Positions 1-10,774 of a stretch of DNA of 63,222 nt are shown in pieces. Origin of the DNA: Mesorhizobium sp. SARCC-RB16n. Its GTDB lineage: Bacteria; Pseudomonadota; Alphaproteobacteria; Rhizobiales; Rhizobiaceae. The notes under the pieces are model-generated. The model was not told where the DNA came from and made no database searches. It saw only the letters and a list, made by a program, of their open reading frames with translations. Each line of letters begins with the position of its first letter. The stretch's first letter is position 1. Both the position numbers and the translations under genes were made by a program. The stretch is taken from positions 1-63,222 of the forward strand of contig NZ_ML703265.1 of assembly GCF_008520305.1 (NCBI RefSeq), in the 5' to 3' direction.

Positions 1-90
1 AACACGCCTCCCGCAACATTGCGCAACAGGCCCCTCGTGGGGGAGATGTCCGGCAGGACAGAGGGGGGGCGCCTCGCGCCAACGTCTCAA

Positions 91-117
91 CAAAAAGGGC
101 GCCGAAGCGCCCTTTCT
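91..117 (-). terminator. Rho-independent terminator of the aldo/keto reductase gene
   Basis: A perfect 9-bp stem (AAAGGGCGC / GCGCCCTTT, loop CGAA) lies 20-45 bp beyond the stop codon of the minus-strand aldo/keto reductase gene. Read on the minus strand it is followed by a run of five T residues (plus-strand A at 92-96). This is the classical intrinsic terminator layout. Confidence 0.8.
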
Positions 118-137
118 GTTCCGCGATTTGCACCCAC

Positions 138-1133
<996 letters not shown>

Positions 1134-1229
1134 CACGCGTCTCCTTGTTGTGAGGCGGCAGAAATAACGCCTTGCAGCCCGTTCGATAATCGGCTGTTCT
1201 TAGTACGGGTCGTTCCAAGAAATAGATCA

Positions 1230-2120
1230 ATGAACCGAGCACATCTCTCACAGCTTGCTGTGCTGGCAACCGTTGCCCAATGCGGCAGTTTTCGCGGTGC
1301 CGCCAGAGAACTGGCGATCGCGCCTTCGGCGGTGAGCCATGCGGTCTCCAGCCTGGAGGCACGGCTTGGCGTGCGCCTTCTGGCGCGCAGCACGCGCAGT
1401 GTCGCTCCGACCGAGGAAGGCGCGCAGTTGCTGGAGAGGTTGCGTCCGGCTCTGTCGGAGATTGATCTGGCACTGGAGACGGCTGTCGAGGCGCGTGACC
1501 GGCCCGCCGGCAATTTGCGGCTCAGCGTGCCGCGCACGGCGGCGCATCTGGTGCTGACGCCACGGCTCGGCGCCTTTGCGTCAGCCTATCCCGACATCGT
1601 GCTGGAGATCGTCATCGAGGACCGCTTCACCGACGTCGTCGAAGGCGGCTTCGACGCCGGTGTGCGGCTCGGCGAGAGCCTGCAGCGCGACATGATCGCG
1701 GTGCGCATCGGGCCTGACATTCGTGGCGCGGTGGTGGGCGCGCCGGCCTATTTCGAGACAAGCCCCAAGCCGCGCCATCCACGCGATCTCGCCGACCATC
1801 GCTGCATCCGCTTCCGCTTTTCCAGCGGCATTCTCTACCGCTGGGAGTTCGAGAAGGACGGCGAAGCGATCGAGCTGGCGGTGCAGGGACCGCTGATCCT
1901 CGACGAGGACCATCTGATCGCCAACGCCGCGGTCGACGGCGCCGGCCTTGCCTTCGTCTTCGAGGACTATGTCCGCGCGCCGCTTGCCGACGGCCGGCTG
2001 ATCCGCGTCCTAGAGGACTGGTGCCCATCCTTCGGCGGTTTCTTCGTCTACTACCCGAGCCGCCGGCAAATGCGGCCGGCATTGAGGGCTTTCGTGGACT
2101 TTTTCAAGGTGAGCAGATAG
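1230..2120 (+). CDS. LysR family transcriptional regulator
   Basis: The 296-residue protein has an N-terminal winged helix-turn-helix (about residues 5-62, with GSFRGAARELAIAPSAVSHA followed by LEARLGVRLLARSTR) and a C-terminal effector-binding domain resembling the LysR substrate-binding fold. It is transcribed divergently from the aldo/keto reductase gene with about 96 bp between starts, the usual arrangement for a LysR protein and its target. The intergenic region contains TTCTT and AAGAA half-sites, a weak operator candidate. LysR-reductase pairs of this kind often answer electrophile or quinone stress, but the effector is unknown here. Confidence 0.9.
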   Translation: MNRAHLSQLAVLATVAQCGSFRGAARELAIAPSAVSHAVSSLEARLGVRLLARSTRSVAPTEEGAQLLERLRPALSEIDLALETAVEARDRPAGNLRLSVPRTAAHLVLTPRLGAFASAYPDIVLEIVIEDRFTDVVEGGFDAGVRLGESLQRDMIAVRIGPDIRGAVVGAPAYFETSPKPRHPRDLADHRCIRFRFSSGILYRWEFEKDGEAIELAVQGPLILDEDHLIANAAVDGAGLAFVFEDYVRAPLADGRLIRVLEDWCPSFGGFFVYYPSRRQMRPALRAFVDFFKVSR

Positions 2121-2180
2121 GCCCCTCCCCATCAGGGGCAAAGGTGGAAGAAACCCGGCCCGGCATTCGTTCGCCTTTCC

Positions 2181-2750
2181 ATGCAGACGATCACCAACAC
2201 CGCGACCCGCTACGGCTGGGCAAGCATCGTCCTCCACTGGCTGGTCGGGCTTATCTTCATCGGCCAGTTCATACTCGGCTTCGTCATGGTTAGGACCTCG
2301 AGCCAACGCACGGCCTTCGAACTGATCCAGCTGCACAAATCGCTCGGCTTTCTGCTGCTTGGCCTCATCATCCTGCGCATCGCCTGGCGGCTCGGCAATG
2401 CGACACCGCCCTTGCCGCCTTCTGTCGGCACCCTGGAGCGCCGGACGGCACCGCTGGCGCATCTGGCGCTTTATGCCTTCCAGCTCGCCCTGCCTTTGTC
2501 CGGCTGGGCGCTGGTGTCGGTTTCGACGCTGGAAATCCCCAGCATGCCGTTCAACCTGTTCGTCATGCCCAACCTGCCGCTGCCCGAATCCGACGCCGCC
2601 GAAAGTTTTTGGGCGTCGGCGCACTGGTATCTCGCCTATGCCAGCATCGCGCTCGTTGCGCTGCATATCTGCGCGGCCCTGCGCCACCATTTCCTGCTGC
2701 GCGACAGCGTGCTCACGCGCATGATCACGCCTTCGTCAGCCGGGGAATAG
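2181..2750 (+). CDS. Cytochrome b561 family protein
   Basis: This 189-residue integral membrane protein has four predicted transmembrane helices with conserved haem-ligand histidines (near SIVLHWLVGL, QLHKSLGF, the ALYAFQ helix and VALHICAALRHHF). It belongs to the bacterial cytochrome b561 (YodB/CybB) group, which moves electrons between the quinone pool and periplasmic partners. A YceI-family gene starts 69 bp downstream on the same strand, the same pairing as yceJ-yceI in E. coli, so the two probably form one unit. No strong ribosome-binding site is visible before the ATG. Confidence 0.9.
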   Translation: MQTITNTATRYGWASIVLHWLVGLIFIGQFILGFVMVRTSSQRTAFELIQLHKSLGFLLLGLIILRIAWRLGNATPPLPPSVGTLERRTAPLAHLALYAFQLALPLSGWALVSVSTLEIPSMPFNLFVMPNLPLPESDAAESFWASAHWYLAYASIALVALHICAALRHHFLLRDSVLTRMITPSSAGE

Positions 2751-2818
2751 AACGGGCGTTGGTCTCGTTTGTGAGGTGAGGACGCGAGAGAGCGTTGCTC
2801 CAAACAAGGAATAATCCA

Positions 2819-3394
2819 ATGCATGCGCGAACCCTCGGATTGGCGGCTGCCGCCGCCTGCCTTGCCATGCCCGTCTATGCGGCAGTCGTGCTCGGCGATG
2901 CCGCCGGCAGCTATACGATCAGCCAGGCCGGCTCCGCGATCCGCTTCACCATCGGCAAGGCCGGCGGCGGCGGTTTCGACGGCGCCTTTGCCCGTTTCAA
3001 GGGCACGATCCGCATCGACAACAATGACGTCGGCCGCTCGAAGGTCGATCTCACCATCTATCCGGAAAGTGTCGGCACCGGCCAGGGCCGCATCGATGCC
3101 TTCCTGCGCTCCGACGCGGTGTTCGACGCGGCCAACAGTCCCGAAATCCAGTTCCGTTCGACCAGCGTGACGCGCACCGGCGACACGACGGCGCTCGTCA
3201 CCGGCCGGCTGACGGCGCGTGGCAAGACGTTTCCGGAAAAATTCAACGCCGAGCTCGACGGGTTGAAGGGCGGGACGATCAAATTCCATGTCACCGGCAA
3301 GGTGCTGCGCTCGCGCTACGGCATGGATGTCGGCACGCCGCTCTATTCCAACGTCGTCGATTTCGACATGACGCTGACGGGGAGAAGGGGCTGA
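2819..3394 (+). CDS. YceI family periplasmic lipid-binding protein
   Basis: The 191-residue protein has an N-terminal signal peptide (MHARTLG, then an alanine-rich core ending near VYA) and a YceI domain. YceI proteins are lipocalin-like beta barrels that bind isoprenoids such as polyprenyl quinones. The ATG at 2819 is chosen over the upstream in-frame start at 2795 because AAGGA lies about 8 nt before it and the signal peptide then begins correctly. The upstream cytochrome b561 gene suggests a joint role in periplasmic quinone or redox handling; this is inference from context. Confidence 0.88.
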   Translation: MHARTLGLAAAAACLAMPVYAAVVLGDAAGSYTISQAGSAIRFTIGKAGGGGFDGAFARFKGTIRIDNNDVGRSKVDLTIYPESVGTGQGRIDAFLRSDAVFDAANSPEIQFRSTSVTRTGDTTALVTGRLTARGKTFPEKFNAELDGLKGGTIKFHVTGKVLRSRYGMDVGTPLYSNVVDFDMTLTGRRG

Positions 3395-3479
3395 GAGGCT
3401 GCGGTACCGAGCACCCGCATTGGCTTTTCCACGGATTTCGGGCAAACCTCCGTGCCTGTAAGCGACATGGAGAAGCGTG

Positions 3480-4466
3480 ATGTTCCGATGGGGTGTGTTG
3501 TCGACGGCCAAGATCGGCCGCGAGCAGTTGTTGCCGGCAATCGTCGAGGCGGAGAACGGCGTGCTGTCGGCGATCGCCAGCCGTGACCTGTCGAAAGCCA
3601 AGGCATTGGGCGACCGCTTCGGTGCCCGCCATGCCTTCGGCTCCTATGAGGACCTTCTCGCTTCCGACGAGGTCGACGGCGTCTATATCCCCTTGCCGAC
3701 CTCGCAGCATGTCGAATGGACGGCCAAGGCCATCGAAGCGGGCAAGCATGTGCTGGTCGAAAAGCCGCTGGCGCTCGACGCCAAGGACATCGCCCCCCTG
3801 ATCAAGCTGCGCGACCAGAAGAAAGTGCTGGTCTGCGAAGCCTTCATGGTGATCTACCATCCGCAATGGATCAAGGTGCGTGACCTTATCGCCAGCGGCG
3901 CCATCGGCCGGCTTCGCCATGTGCAGGGCGCTTTCTCCTACTACAATGTCGACCCCAACAACATGCGCAACAAGCTCGATCTCGGCGGCGGCGCGCTGCC
4001 CGACATCGGCGTTTACCCGACCGTGTCGACGCGCTTTTCGACCGGCAAGGAGCCGCTGCGCGTCCAGGCGACGATCGAGCGCGACAAGACATTCGGCACC
4101 GACATCTATTCCTCGATCCGCGCCGATTTCGGCGATTTCGAACTGTCCTTCTATTTGTCGACCCAGATGGCGGCACGCCAGGTGATGGTGTTCCACGGCG
4201 AGAAGGGTTTCATCGAAGTGTTCTCGCCCTTCAACGCCGGGCTGTACGACCATCACCGCGTCGAACTGCACAACCAGAACCACACCGAGGCGCAGGTGTT
4301 CCGCTTCCCCGGCACACAGCAGTACAGGCTCGAGGTCGAGACCTTCGCGCGGGCAGCACTTGGCGGCAAGGAGCGGGTCTTCACGCTCGAAGAATCCGTG
4401 CTCAACCAGAAAGTCATCGACGCCATCTTCCGCGCCGGCGACACAGGCGGCTGGGAGACCGTCTGA
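3480..4466 (+). CDS. Gfo/Idh/MocA family NAD(P)-dependent oxidoreductase
   Basis: The 328-residue protein has an N-terminal Rossmann domain and a C-terminal alpha/beta domain of the GFO/IDH/MOCA family. The signature EKPL (in [13 protein letters not shown]) supplies the catalytic lysine, and [12 protein letters not shown] is the typical active-site segment. Family members oxidise or reduce sugars, inositols and related polyols. ATG 3480 follows GGAG at a good spacing and is preferred to the GTG at 3477. A type A intergenic repeat separates it from the next gene. Substrate unknown. Confidence 0.9.
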   Translation: MFRWGVLSTAKIGREQLLPAIVEAENGVLSAIASRDLSKAKALGDRFGARHAFGSYEDLLASDEVDGVYIPLPTSQHVEWTAKAIEAGKHVLVEKPLALDAKDIAPLIKLRDQKKVLVCEAFMVIYHPQWIKVRDLIASGAIGRLRHVQGAFSYYNVDPNNMRNKLDLGGGALPDIGVYPTVSTRFSTGKEPLRVQATIERDKTFGTDIYSSIRADFGDFELSFYLSTQMAARQVMVFHGEKGFIEVFSPFNAGLYDHHRVELHNQNHTEAQVFRFPGTQQYRLEVETFARAALGGKERVFTLEESVLNQKVIDAIFRAGDTGGWETV

Positions 4467-4479
4467 GTCATCGTTTGGC

Positions 4480-4523
4480 GCAATTCCGGACGGAAAACCG
4501 CCTCGCACCTTTCCTGGAATTGC
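4480..4523. repeat. Dispersed intergenic repeat, type A, copy 1
   Basis: A 44-bp element with perfect 8-bp inverted ends (GCAATTCC and GGAATTGC) and an inner segment resembling ACGGAAAACCG-CTCGCAC. Similar copies occur at 16922-16964 and 56939-56982, with a partial copy at 47280-47311. All lie between genes, close to stop codons. Confidence 0.75.
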
Positions 4524-4550
4524 TTGCTTAGCCGGTTAACTGGAGGAAAA

Positions 4551-6209
4551 ATGGCTGACGACGCGGATGTGATCATTGTCGGCGCCGGCCTTGCCGGGCT
4601 GGTTGCCGCCGCCGAGCTTGCCGAGGCCGGGAAGAAAATCATCGTCGTCGACCAGGAGCCGGAGCAATCGCTGGGCGGCCAGGCGTTCTGGTCGTTCGGC
4701 GGGCTTTTCCTCGTCGATTCACCGGAGCAGCGGCGCATGCGCATCCGCGACTCCCATGATCTGGCGCTCGAGGACTGGATGGGCACCGCCGCCTTCGACC
4801 GGCCGGAGGATTTCTGGCCGCGCAAATGGGCCGAGGCCTATGTCGGCTTTGCCGCCGGCGAAAAGCGCTCCTGGCTGATGGCGCGCGGGTTGAAGTTCTT
4901 TCCGGTCGTCGGCTGGGCCGAACGTGGCGGCGGCAATGCCATCGGCCACGGCAATTCCGTGCCGCGCTTCCACATCACCTGGGGGACCGGTCCCGGCGTG
5001 CTCGAGCCTTTCGTGCTGCAAGTGCGCGAGGCGCACAAGCGTGGATTGATCGACTTCAGGTTCCGCCACCGGGTCAATGAGCTGACGCGGACGGGTGCAG
5101 CCGTGACCGGCGTACAGGGCGACATCCTGCAACCGAGCACTGTCGAGCGTGGCCACAAGAGCTCGCGCGAAATATCAGGCGATTTCGCATTGCAAGCGCA
5201 GGCGGTGATCGTCGCCTCCGGCGGCATCGGCGCCAATCACCAGCTTGTTCGTGAAAACTGGCCCAAGCGGCTGGGCAACGCGCCGAAGCGCATGATCACC
5301 GGCGTGCCCGACCATGTCGACGGCCGCATGCTCGCGGTCACGGAACGGGCCGGCGGCTCGATCATCAACCGCGACCGCATGTGGCACTATGTCGAGGGCA
5401 TCAAGAACTGGGCGCCGATCTGGACCGACCATGCTATCCGCATCCTGCCCGGCCCGTCCTCGCTGTGGCTCGATGCCCAGGGAAAACGCCTGCCGGTGCC
5501 GCTCTATCCCGGTTTCGACACGCTGGGCACGCTCAGCCATATCATGAGCACCGGCTTCGACTATTCCTGGTTCATCCTGACTAAGAAAATCATCCAGAAG
5601 GAATTCGCGCTGTCGGGCTCCGAACAGAACCCCGATTTGACGGGAAAAAGCTGGCGCCAGGTGCTCGGCCGCGCCACGTCGGGCATCCCCGGCCCGGTCA
5701 AGGCGTTCATGGAAAAGGGCGAGGATTTCATCGTCGAGGCCGAATTGCCAAAGCTGGTCGCCCGCATGAACGCGCTGGCCGGCGGCGACCCGCTGCTCGA
5801 TGTGGCAGGGGTAGAACGCGAGATCCGCGCCCGCGACACGCAGCTCGACAATCCGTTCTCCAAGGACATGCAGATCACCGCCTTGCGCGGCGCCCGCGCC
5901 TATCTCGGCGACCGGCTGATCCGCACGGCCAAGCCGCACAAGATGCTAGACCCGGCGAACGGGCCGCTGATCGCGGTGCGCCTCAACATCCTGACCCGCA
6001 AGACGCTGGGCGGGCTGCAGACCGATCTCGACAGCCGCGTGCTGGATGGCGATGGCCAGCCGGTGCCGGGCCTCTATGCCGTTGGCGAAGCCGCCGGTTT
6101 CGGCGGCGGCGGCGTGCATGGCTATGCGGCGCTCGAAGGCACGTTCCTGGGTGGCTGTATCTTTTCGGGCCGCAGTGCGGGAAGGGCGGCGGCGCGGTCG
6201 GTGACATGA
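4551..6209 (+). CDS. FAD-binding dehydrogenase (fumarate reductase / ketosteroid dehydrogenase-like flavoprotein)
   Basis: The 552-residue protein begins with an FAD-binding Rossmann motif (IIVGAGLAGLVAAAELAEAG) and ends with the GLYAVGEAAGFGGGG segment that closes the flavin site in the succinate dehydrogenase/fumarate reductase and 3-ketosteroid delta-1-dehydrogenase superfamily. No signal peptide or haem motif is visible, so it is probably cytoplasmic. ATG 4551 has a GGAGG ribosome-binding site directly upstream and is preferred to the start at 4524, which lies just beyond the type A repeat. The electron acceptor and substrate are unknown; 'FAD-binding dehydrogenase' is as precise as the sequence allows. 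Confidence 0.85.
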   Translation: MADDADVIIVGAGLAGLVAAAELAEAGKKIIVVDQEPEQSLGGQAFWSFGGLFLVDSPEQRRMRIRDSHDLALEDWMGTAAFDRPEDFWPRKWAEAYVGFAAGEKRSWLMARGLKFFPVVGWAERGGGNAIGHGNSVPRFHITWGTGPGVLEPFVLQVREAHKRGLIDFRFRHRVNELTRTGAAVTGVQGDILQPSTVERGHKSSREISGDFALQAQAVIVASGGIGANHQLVRENWPKRLGNAPKRMITGVPDHVDGRMLAVTERAGGSIINRDRMWHYVEGIKNWAPIWTDHAIRILPGPSSLWLDAQGKRLPVPLYPGFDTLGTLSHIMSTGFDYSWFILTKKIIQKEFALSGSEQNPDLTGKSWRQVLGRATSGIPGPVKAFMEKGEDFIVEAELPKLVARMNALAGGDPLLDVAGVEREIRARDTQLDNPFSKDMQITALRGARAYLGDRLIRTAKPHKMLDPANGPLIAVRLNILTRKTLGGLQTDLDSRVLDGDGQPVPGLYAVGEAAGFGGGGVHGYAALEGTFLGGCIFSGRSAGRAAARSVT

Positions 6210-6276
6210 GACGGCAGCGGCTTGCCCGCGCTCGGCCGAGCCGTTGCCATCGACGAACTGCAGTCTAGGAAAGTTT

Positions 6277-6353
6277 TGGCGCGCCCGAAGAGATTCGAAC
6301 TCCTGACCCCCAGATTCGTAGTCTGGTGCTCTATCCAGCTGAGCTACGGGCGC
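6277..6353 (-). tRNA. tRNA-Arg (anticodon ACG)
   Basis: Read on the minus strand, the 77-nt segment folds as a cloverleaf. The acceptor stem is GCGCCCG/CGGGCGC, the D arm contains AGCTCAGCTGGATAGAGC, the anticodon stem CCAGA/TCTGG encloses loop CTACGAA with anticodon ACG, and the T arm contains GTTCGAATC. The 3' CCA is genome-encoded at 6277-6279 (TGG on the plus strand). It reads CGU, CGC and CGA after A34 deamination. It lies alone between the flavoprotein gene and the sensor kinase gene; no integrase or attachment-site duplication is seen next to it. Confidence 0.95.
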
Positions 6354-6612
6354 GCATCAGGCCATGTTTTCGACGGCCCCGCGATCCGGTCCGAAAGACC
6401 GGCCGCGAATGTGTGCAGTTCCCTAACGACTGAATTTGCGAAAAGCAAGCCGATCCGGCAAAAGTTTTGTCGCAAGCCTGTCATGCGGCGATGCCGGCGC
6501 CGATCCCGGCCCTTCGATCCGCCGTGGACCGGCCAGAATCCAGACGGCGGACGATCGGGAACGGCCAGCGATGGGGCCGGGAGGCAAGTAACCGGGAAAC
6601 GGCACGGAAGCG

Positions 6613-8100
6613 TCAGGCCGGACGGCGCAGGCTGCCACGGGCCTGGTCGAGCCGCACCGGCTGGTCGGGGATGGTGACCGCGAATGTCGTGCGCCCGCCA
6701 ATCGACTCGACCAGTTCCACCGTGCCGCCATGCGCGCGGATCAGTTCGTGCGCGATCGCCAGGCCAAGGCCAGTGCCGCCGCTGCGCGCCGAGCCGCGGA
6801 AGGCCGCGAACAGGTTTTCGCGCGCCTTCGGCGGCAGGCCGGGGCCGGTGTCGGTGACGGCGATGCGGCTGACACTGCCCATGCGCTCGGCCGAGACCGC
6901 CAGCCGCCGCACCACGGCGCTTTCGGTATCGGCCGCCATCGCCTGCACCGAGTTGCGACAAAGATTGGTGAGCACCCGGAAGAGCTGGTCGGAATCGGCG
7001 TCAACCTCGAATGCCCCTTCGACGGCGTTGATGAACTCGATGCCTTCCTCGATGTCGAGCAGGCCGTGCACGTCCTCGACCAGCTGGCGCAGCCTCACCC
7101 TGCGGCGCGAAGGCGGCGGCTCCTGCGTGCGGCCGTAGTGAAGCACGCCCTCCGAATAGGAGACGGCGCGGTCGAGCGCGCGCAACAGTTTTGGCGCGAA
7201 GGCCTGCACGGTCGGATCCTTGACCTGGCGCAGGCGGTCCGACATCAGCTGGGCCGAGGCCAGTATGTTGCGCATGTCGTGGTTGATCTTCGACACGGCG
7301 AGACCGAGGTCGGCAAGATGCTTCTGCTCAGCCAGCATCTTTTGCAGCCGCTCCTGCATCTGCGACAGTTCGCGCTCGGCCACTCCGATCTCGTCGGCGC
7401 GGTCGGCGGGGTGAATGATCCGCCCGGGATCGTCGGGGGCCTCGGAGAAGGACAGCATCGAGCGCGTCATGGTGCGGATCGGGCCGATCATGATCAGGTC
7501 GATCGCGGCATAGACCAGCATGGCCGTGAACAGTGAGATCAGAAGTGAGACGAAGGCGACGTTGCGCGAATAGATGAGCATCGCCTTGCGCAGGGAGTAG
7601 TCCGGCATGATCAGCTCGAACTCCTTGTCGCTGTCGCCGACCGGTCCGAAAACCCGCAGCATCCTGTCGCCGCCGAAGAACAGCGTGTCCAGCGCGCCGG
7701 TCATGCCCTTGACCATGCCGACGCTGGCGAGATCGATGTGTTCGTCGACCTGCGGCGGCATGTCGGCCACCACCAGAAGCCGCGAGACGCCGCCGTCGCG
7801 CACCGCGATCGCCTTAGCACCGATGGCCATCAGCACGTCATTCTGGGCCGTTCGCGACAGCGAGGTCGAATCGCCCTGCACCAGCACGATCGACACGGCG
7901 GCTGCCGTGCTCAGCCTCTCCTTGAGCCAGCTCAGCCTATAGCTGGCGATCCAGGGCAGGAAGATCAGCACTTCGGCCAGCAGCACGAAGACGATGGTGA
8001 GCAGCAGCAGCTTCGTCGACAGACCGCGCGACAGGGGTACCGTGCGGACAGCGGCTGACGCCGTTCCGGTTCCTTCCCCTGCTTGGCTGGCTTCGCTCAT
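6613..8100 (-). CDS. HAMP-domain sensor histidine kinase (orphan)
   Basis: The 495-residue protein has a transmembrane segment at about residues 30-52, a periplasmic sensor region, a second transmembrane segment near 180-202, a HAMP-like linker, a dimerisation domain with phosphoacceptor His in [10 protein letters not shown], and a catalytic domain with N box ([10 protein letters not shown]), G1 (DTGPGLP) and G2 ([10 protein letters not shown]). It should autophosphorylate in response to a periplasmic or membrane signal. No response regulator gene lies beside it, so the partner must be elsewhere. The 259 bp between it and the tRNA hold no recognisable gene. Confidence 0.93.
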   Translation of the reverse strand: MSEASQAGEGTGTASAAVRTVPLSRGLSTKLLLLTIVFVLLAEVLIFLPWIASYRLSWLKERLSTAAAVSIVLVQGDSTSLSRTAQNDVLMAIGAKAIAVRDGGVSRLLVVADMPPQVDEHIDLASVGMVKGMTGALDTLFFGGDRMLRVFGPVGDSDKEFELIMPDYSLRKAMLIYSRNVAFVSLLISLFTAMLVYAAIDLIMIGPIRTMTRSMLSFSEAPDDPGRIIHPADRADEIGVAERELSQMQERLQKMLAEQKHLADLGLAVSKINHDMRNILASAQLMSDRLRQVKDPTVQAFAPKLLRALDRAVSYSEGVLHYGRTQEPPPSRRRVRLRQLVEDVHGLLDIEEGIEFINAVEGAFEVDADSDQLFRVLTNLCRNSVQAMAADTESAVVRRLAVSAERMGSVSRIAVTDTGPGLPPKARENLFAAFRGSARSGGTGLGLAIAHELIRAHGGTVELVESIGGRTTFAVTIPDQPVRLDQARGSLRRPA

Positions 8101-8377
8101 GCGACTCGATCTTCACAATCACTTGATCAGCCAAGATTAGGCGATTACGGCTTTTTTGCCAATTTCTCCCTTGGTCGGAAAAATAGATGCTCCAAAAACG
8201 GTGCGTCTTTAGCGCGCCGACGCCGGATTGACTTCCAAAACCCTTCTTTCTATAAGCCCGCTCACGCTCGGGCCATTCGTCCCGGCGCGGTTTCGATCGC
8301 GCCAAAACCGGCCCGGCAAAGCTCCTGTTACAAAGTGACAGAATCAAGAAGGGCCGCACCCCGCGGTATTAAAACAA

Positions 8378-8512
8378 ATGAAGCGTACCTACCAACCGTC
8401 CAAACTCGTCCGCAAACGCCGGCACGGCTTCCGTGCTCGCATGGCCACCAAGGGTGGCCGTGGCGTCGTCGCAGCTCGCCGCAACCGCGGCCGCAAGCGG
8501 CTCAGCGCCTAA
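8378..8512 (+). CDS. rpmH: 50S ribosomal protein L34
   Basis: The 44-residue, strongly basic protein starts [18 protein letters not shown] and ends GRKRLSA, the full L34 sequence. It is a large-subunit ribosomal protein. The ATG at 8378 follows an A-rich stretch. The gene is followed after 14 bp by rnpA, the near-universal bacterial order. In the leader, CTGTTAC (8325-8331) and GTGACAG (8335-8341) form a small near-palindrome of unknown role. Confidence 0.98.
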   Translation: MKRTYQPSKLVRKRRHGFRARMATKGGRGVVAARRNRGRKRLSA

Positions 8513-8526
8513 GCGAGACGAGATCG

Positions 8527-8880
8527 TTGCCCGCAACCGGCAAGCCAGTGGGGCAAAATCCCAAGCGGCTTCTGAAACGCGCGGAATTCCTGGCCGTCCG
8601 TCGTGGTGAAAAGCGACGCGGACGGTTTTTCCTCGTCGAGGTCCTCGACCGCGGCGATGGCGGGGTGCCGCGCGTCGGCTTCACCGTCACCAAGAAGGTC
8701 GGCAACGCCGTTGTGCGCAACCGCGTCAGGCGGCGGCTGAAAGAAGCCGTCCGCGTCCATGCGGCAGATGACATGGTGCCCGGCAATGATTATGTCATCG
8801 TCGGGCGCGATGATGCGCTGCGCGCCCCTTTCGGCCAGTTGAAGGCCGAACTCTCCCGCCGACTTCGCGGAACACGATAG
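8527..8880 (+). CDS. rnpA: Ribonuclease P protein component
   Basis: The 117-residue basic protein is the protein subunit of RNase P, which with the catalytic RNA matures tRNA 5' ends. The RNR signature is present ([17 protein letters not shown]), preceded by the [11 protein letters not shown] strand. There is no ATG at a sensible place: TTG at 8527 gives [16 protein letters not shown], and GTG at 8548 is an alternative that shortens it by seven residues. It sits between rpmH and yidC, probably in one transcript. Confidence 0.93.
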   Translation: MPATGKPVGQNPKRLLKRAEFLAVRRGEKRRGRFFLVEVLDRGDGGVPRVGFTVTKKVGNAVVRNRVRRRLKEAVRVHAADDMVPGNDYVIVGRDDALRAPFGQLKAELSRRLRGTR

Positions 8881-8894
8881 GCCAAGGGCTCTCG

Positions 8895-10715
8895 ATGGAA
8901 AACAACCGGAACTTCTTCATCACCATCGCGCTGTCGGTGCTGATCCTGGCGGTGTGGCAGTACTTCTACGTGCTGCCGCGCAGCGAGGCACAACGCGAGG
9001 CGGCCCGCATCGAGCAGCAGCGCGTCGAGGAACAGAAGAAGGCGGCCGACGCCGCCAATCCGGGCGCATCGACGCCGGCGCCGGGCACTACGGCCCCGGG
9101 CGCCATTCCCAACGCCCCCGGCGGTGATGTCGTCACCGCGGCCAGCCGCGATCAGGCGCTGGCGGCTTCCAAGCGCGTCAAGATCGACACGCCGAGCCTC
9201 GAGGGCTCGATCAATTTGACCGGCGCGCGGCTCGATGACCTCAAGCTCAAGCACTACACCGAAACCGTCGACAAGAATTCGCCCGAGATCGAACTGCTCA
9301 ACCCGCAGGCGCTGCCCACCGGCTATTTCGCCGAGATCGGCTTTGTCGGCAACGACAAGACCGGCGCGGTGCCGGGTGCCGAAACGGTGTGGAGCGTGGA
9401 CGGCAATCCGACGCTAACCCCGTCCACGCCAGTGACGCTCACCTACACCAACGACAAGGGCCTGACCTTCAAGCGCACCTTCTCCGTCGACACCAACTAC
9501 ATGTTCACGGTGTCGGACACGGTGCAGAATGCCGGATCGAGCGCGGTTTCGCTGTTCAATTACGGCCGCGTCACGCGCTACGACAAGCCGGCCGTCGCCA
9601 GCACCTACGTGCTGCATGAAGGCCTGATCGGCTTCACCGGCACGGAAGGCCTGCAGGAGCACAAATACGCGTCGGTCGAGAAGGACAAGCAGTACCAGCC
9701 CGGCAAATCGACCGACGGCTGGCTCGGCATCACCGACAAATACTGGGCCGTCACGCTGGTGCCGACGGAGAAGCAGCCGTTTCAGCCGCGCTATGCCTAT
9801 TTCGAGGACGGTCGCCACCGCTACCAGTCCGACTTCCTGACCGACCCGATCAATGTCGCGGCTGGCCAGTCGGCGACCGTCGAGACCGAAATCTTCGCCG
9901 GCGCCAAGGAAGTCGCCAAGATCAACGCCTATGCCGAAGACCGCCACATCAAGCGGTTCGACCTCTTGATCGACTGGGGCTGGTTCCACTTCATCACCAA
10001 GCCGATGTTCTGGCTGATCGACACGCTCTACAAATTCCTCGGCAATTTCGGCCTGGCGATCCTGGCCACCACCGTCATCGTCAAGGCCCTGTTCTTCCCG
10101 CTCGCCAACAAATCCTACGCGTCGATGGCGAACATGAAGAAGGTGCAGCCCAAGATGCTCGAGATCCGCGAGAAATACGCGGACGACAAGATGAAGCAGC
10201 AGCAGGCGATGATGGAGCTGTACAAGACCGAGAAGATCAATCCGCTCGCCGGCTGCTGGCCGGTGGCGCTGCAGATCCCAGTCTTCTTCTCGCTCTACAA
10301 GGTGCTCTACATTACCATCGAGATGCGCCACGCGCCGTTCTTCGGCTGGATCCAGGATCTGGCCGCACCCGATCCGACATCGATCTTCAACCTGTTCGGG
10401 CTCGTTCCGATCACGCTGCCGCACATGCTGATGATCGGGGTGTGGCCACTGATCATGGGCGTCACCATGTTCCTGCAGATGCGCATGAACCCGACGCCGC
10501 CGGACCCGACGCAGGCCGCGATCTTCACTTGGATGCCCGTCATATTCACCTTCATGATGGCGGGTTTCCCGGCGGGTCTCGTCATCTACTGGGCCTGGAA
10601 CAACACGCTGTCGATCCTGCAGCAGGGCGTGATCATGAAGCGCCAGGGCGCCAAGATCGAGCTTTGGGACAATCTGGTGGCGCTGTTCCGCAAGAAACCC
10701 TCGCCGGCGGAATAG
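8895..10715 (+). CDS. yidC: Membrane protein insertase YidC
   Basis: This 606-residue inner-membrane insertase helps insert and fold membrane proteins, with or without SecYEG. It has an N-terminal membrane anchor (residues about 7-25), an Ala/Pro-rich linker, a large periplasmic beta-sandwich domain (about 80-350), and a C-terminal core of conserved transmembrane helices including NPLAGCWPVALQIPVFFSLYK and the GLVIYWAWNN segment. It starts 14 bp after rnpA. A strong intrinsic terminator follows. In many alphaproteobacteria engB comes next; here more than 5 kb of other genes intervene. Confidence 0.97.
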   Translation: MENNRNFFITIALSVLILAVWQYFYVLPRSEAQREAARIEQQRVEEQKKAADAANPGASTPAPGTTAPGAIPNAPGGDVVTAASRDQALAASKRVKIDTPSLEGSINLTGARLDDLKLKHYTETVDKNSPEIELLNPQALPTGYFAEIGFVGNDKTGAVPGAETVWSVDGNPTLTPSTPVTLTYTNDKGLTFKRTFSVDTNYMFTVSDTVQNAGSSAVSLFNYGRVTRYDKPAVASTYVLHEGLIGFTGTEGLQEHKYASVEKDKQYQPGKSTDGWLGITDKYWAVTLVPTEKQPFQPRYAYFEDGRHRYQSDFLTDPINVAAGQSATVETEIFAGAKEVAKINAYAEDRHIKRFDLLIDWGWFHFITKPMFWLIDTLYKFLGNFGLAILATTVIVKALFFPLANKSYASMANMKKVQPKMLEIREKYADDKMKQQQAMMELYKTEKINPLAGCWPVALQIPVFFSLYKVLYITIEMRHAPFFGWIQDLAAPDPTSIFNLFGLVPITLPHMLMIGVWPLIMGVTMFLQMRMNPTPPDPTQAAIFTWMPVIFTFMMAGFPAGLVIYWAWNNTLSILQQGVIMKRQGAKIELWDNLVALFRKKPSPAE

Positions 10716-10733
10716 CCGGCAACTCCCCTCCTC

Positions 10734-10758
10734 AAGGCCCGCTCGTCCGGGCCTTTTT
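10734..10758 (+). terminator. Rho-independent terminator after yidC
   Basis: An 8-bp perfect stem AAGGCCCG/CGGGCCTT with a 6-nt loop is followed by TTTTT and lies 19 bp after the yidC stop codon. It should end the rpmH-rnpA-yidC transcript. Confidence 0.88.
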
Positions 10759-10774
10759 GTTTCCGAAGGCGTCG

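Noticed and set aside
6277-6360. tRNA-Arg as a possible genomic island attachment site
   Set aside because: No integrase gene and no direct repeat of the tRNA 3' end were found in the flanking sequence, which holds core genes.
8083-8526. The rnpA frame stays open upstream through the whole of rpmH, as in Thermus where rpmH lies inside rnpA
   Set aside because: The upstream translation is low-complexity and no start codon with a ribosome-binding site supports a fused RnpA. The openness fits GC bias.
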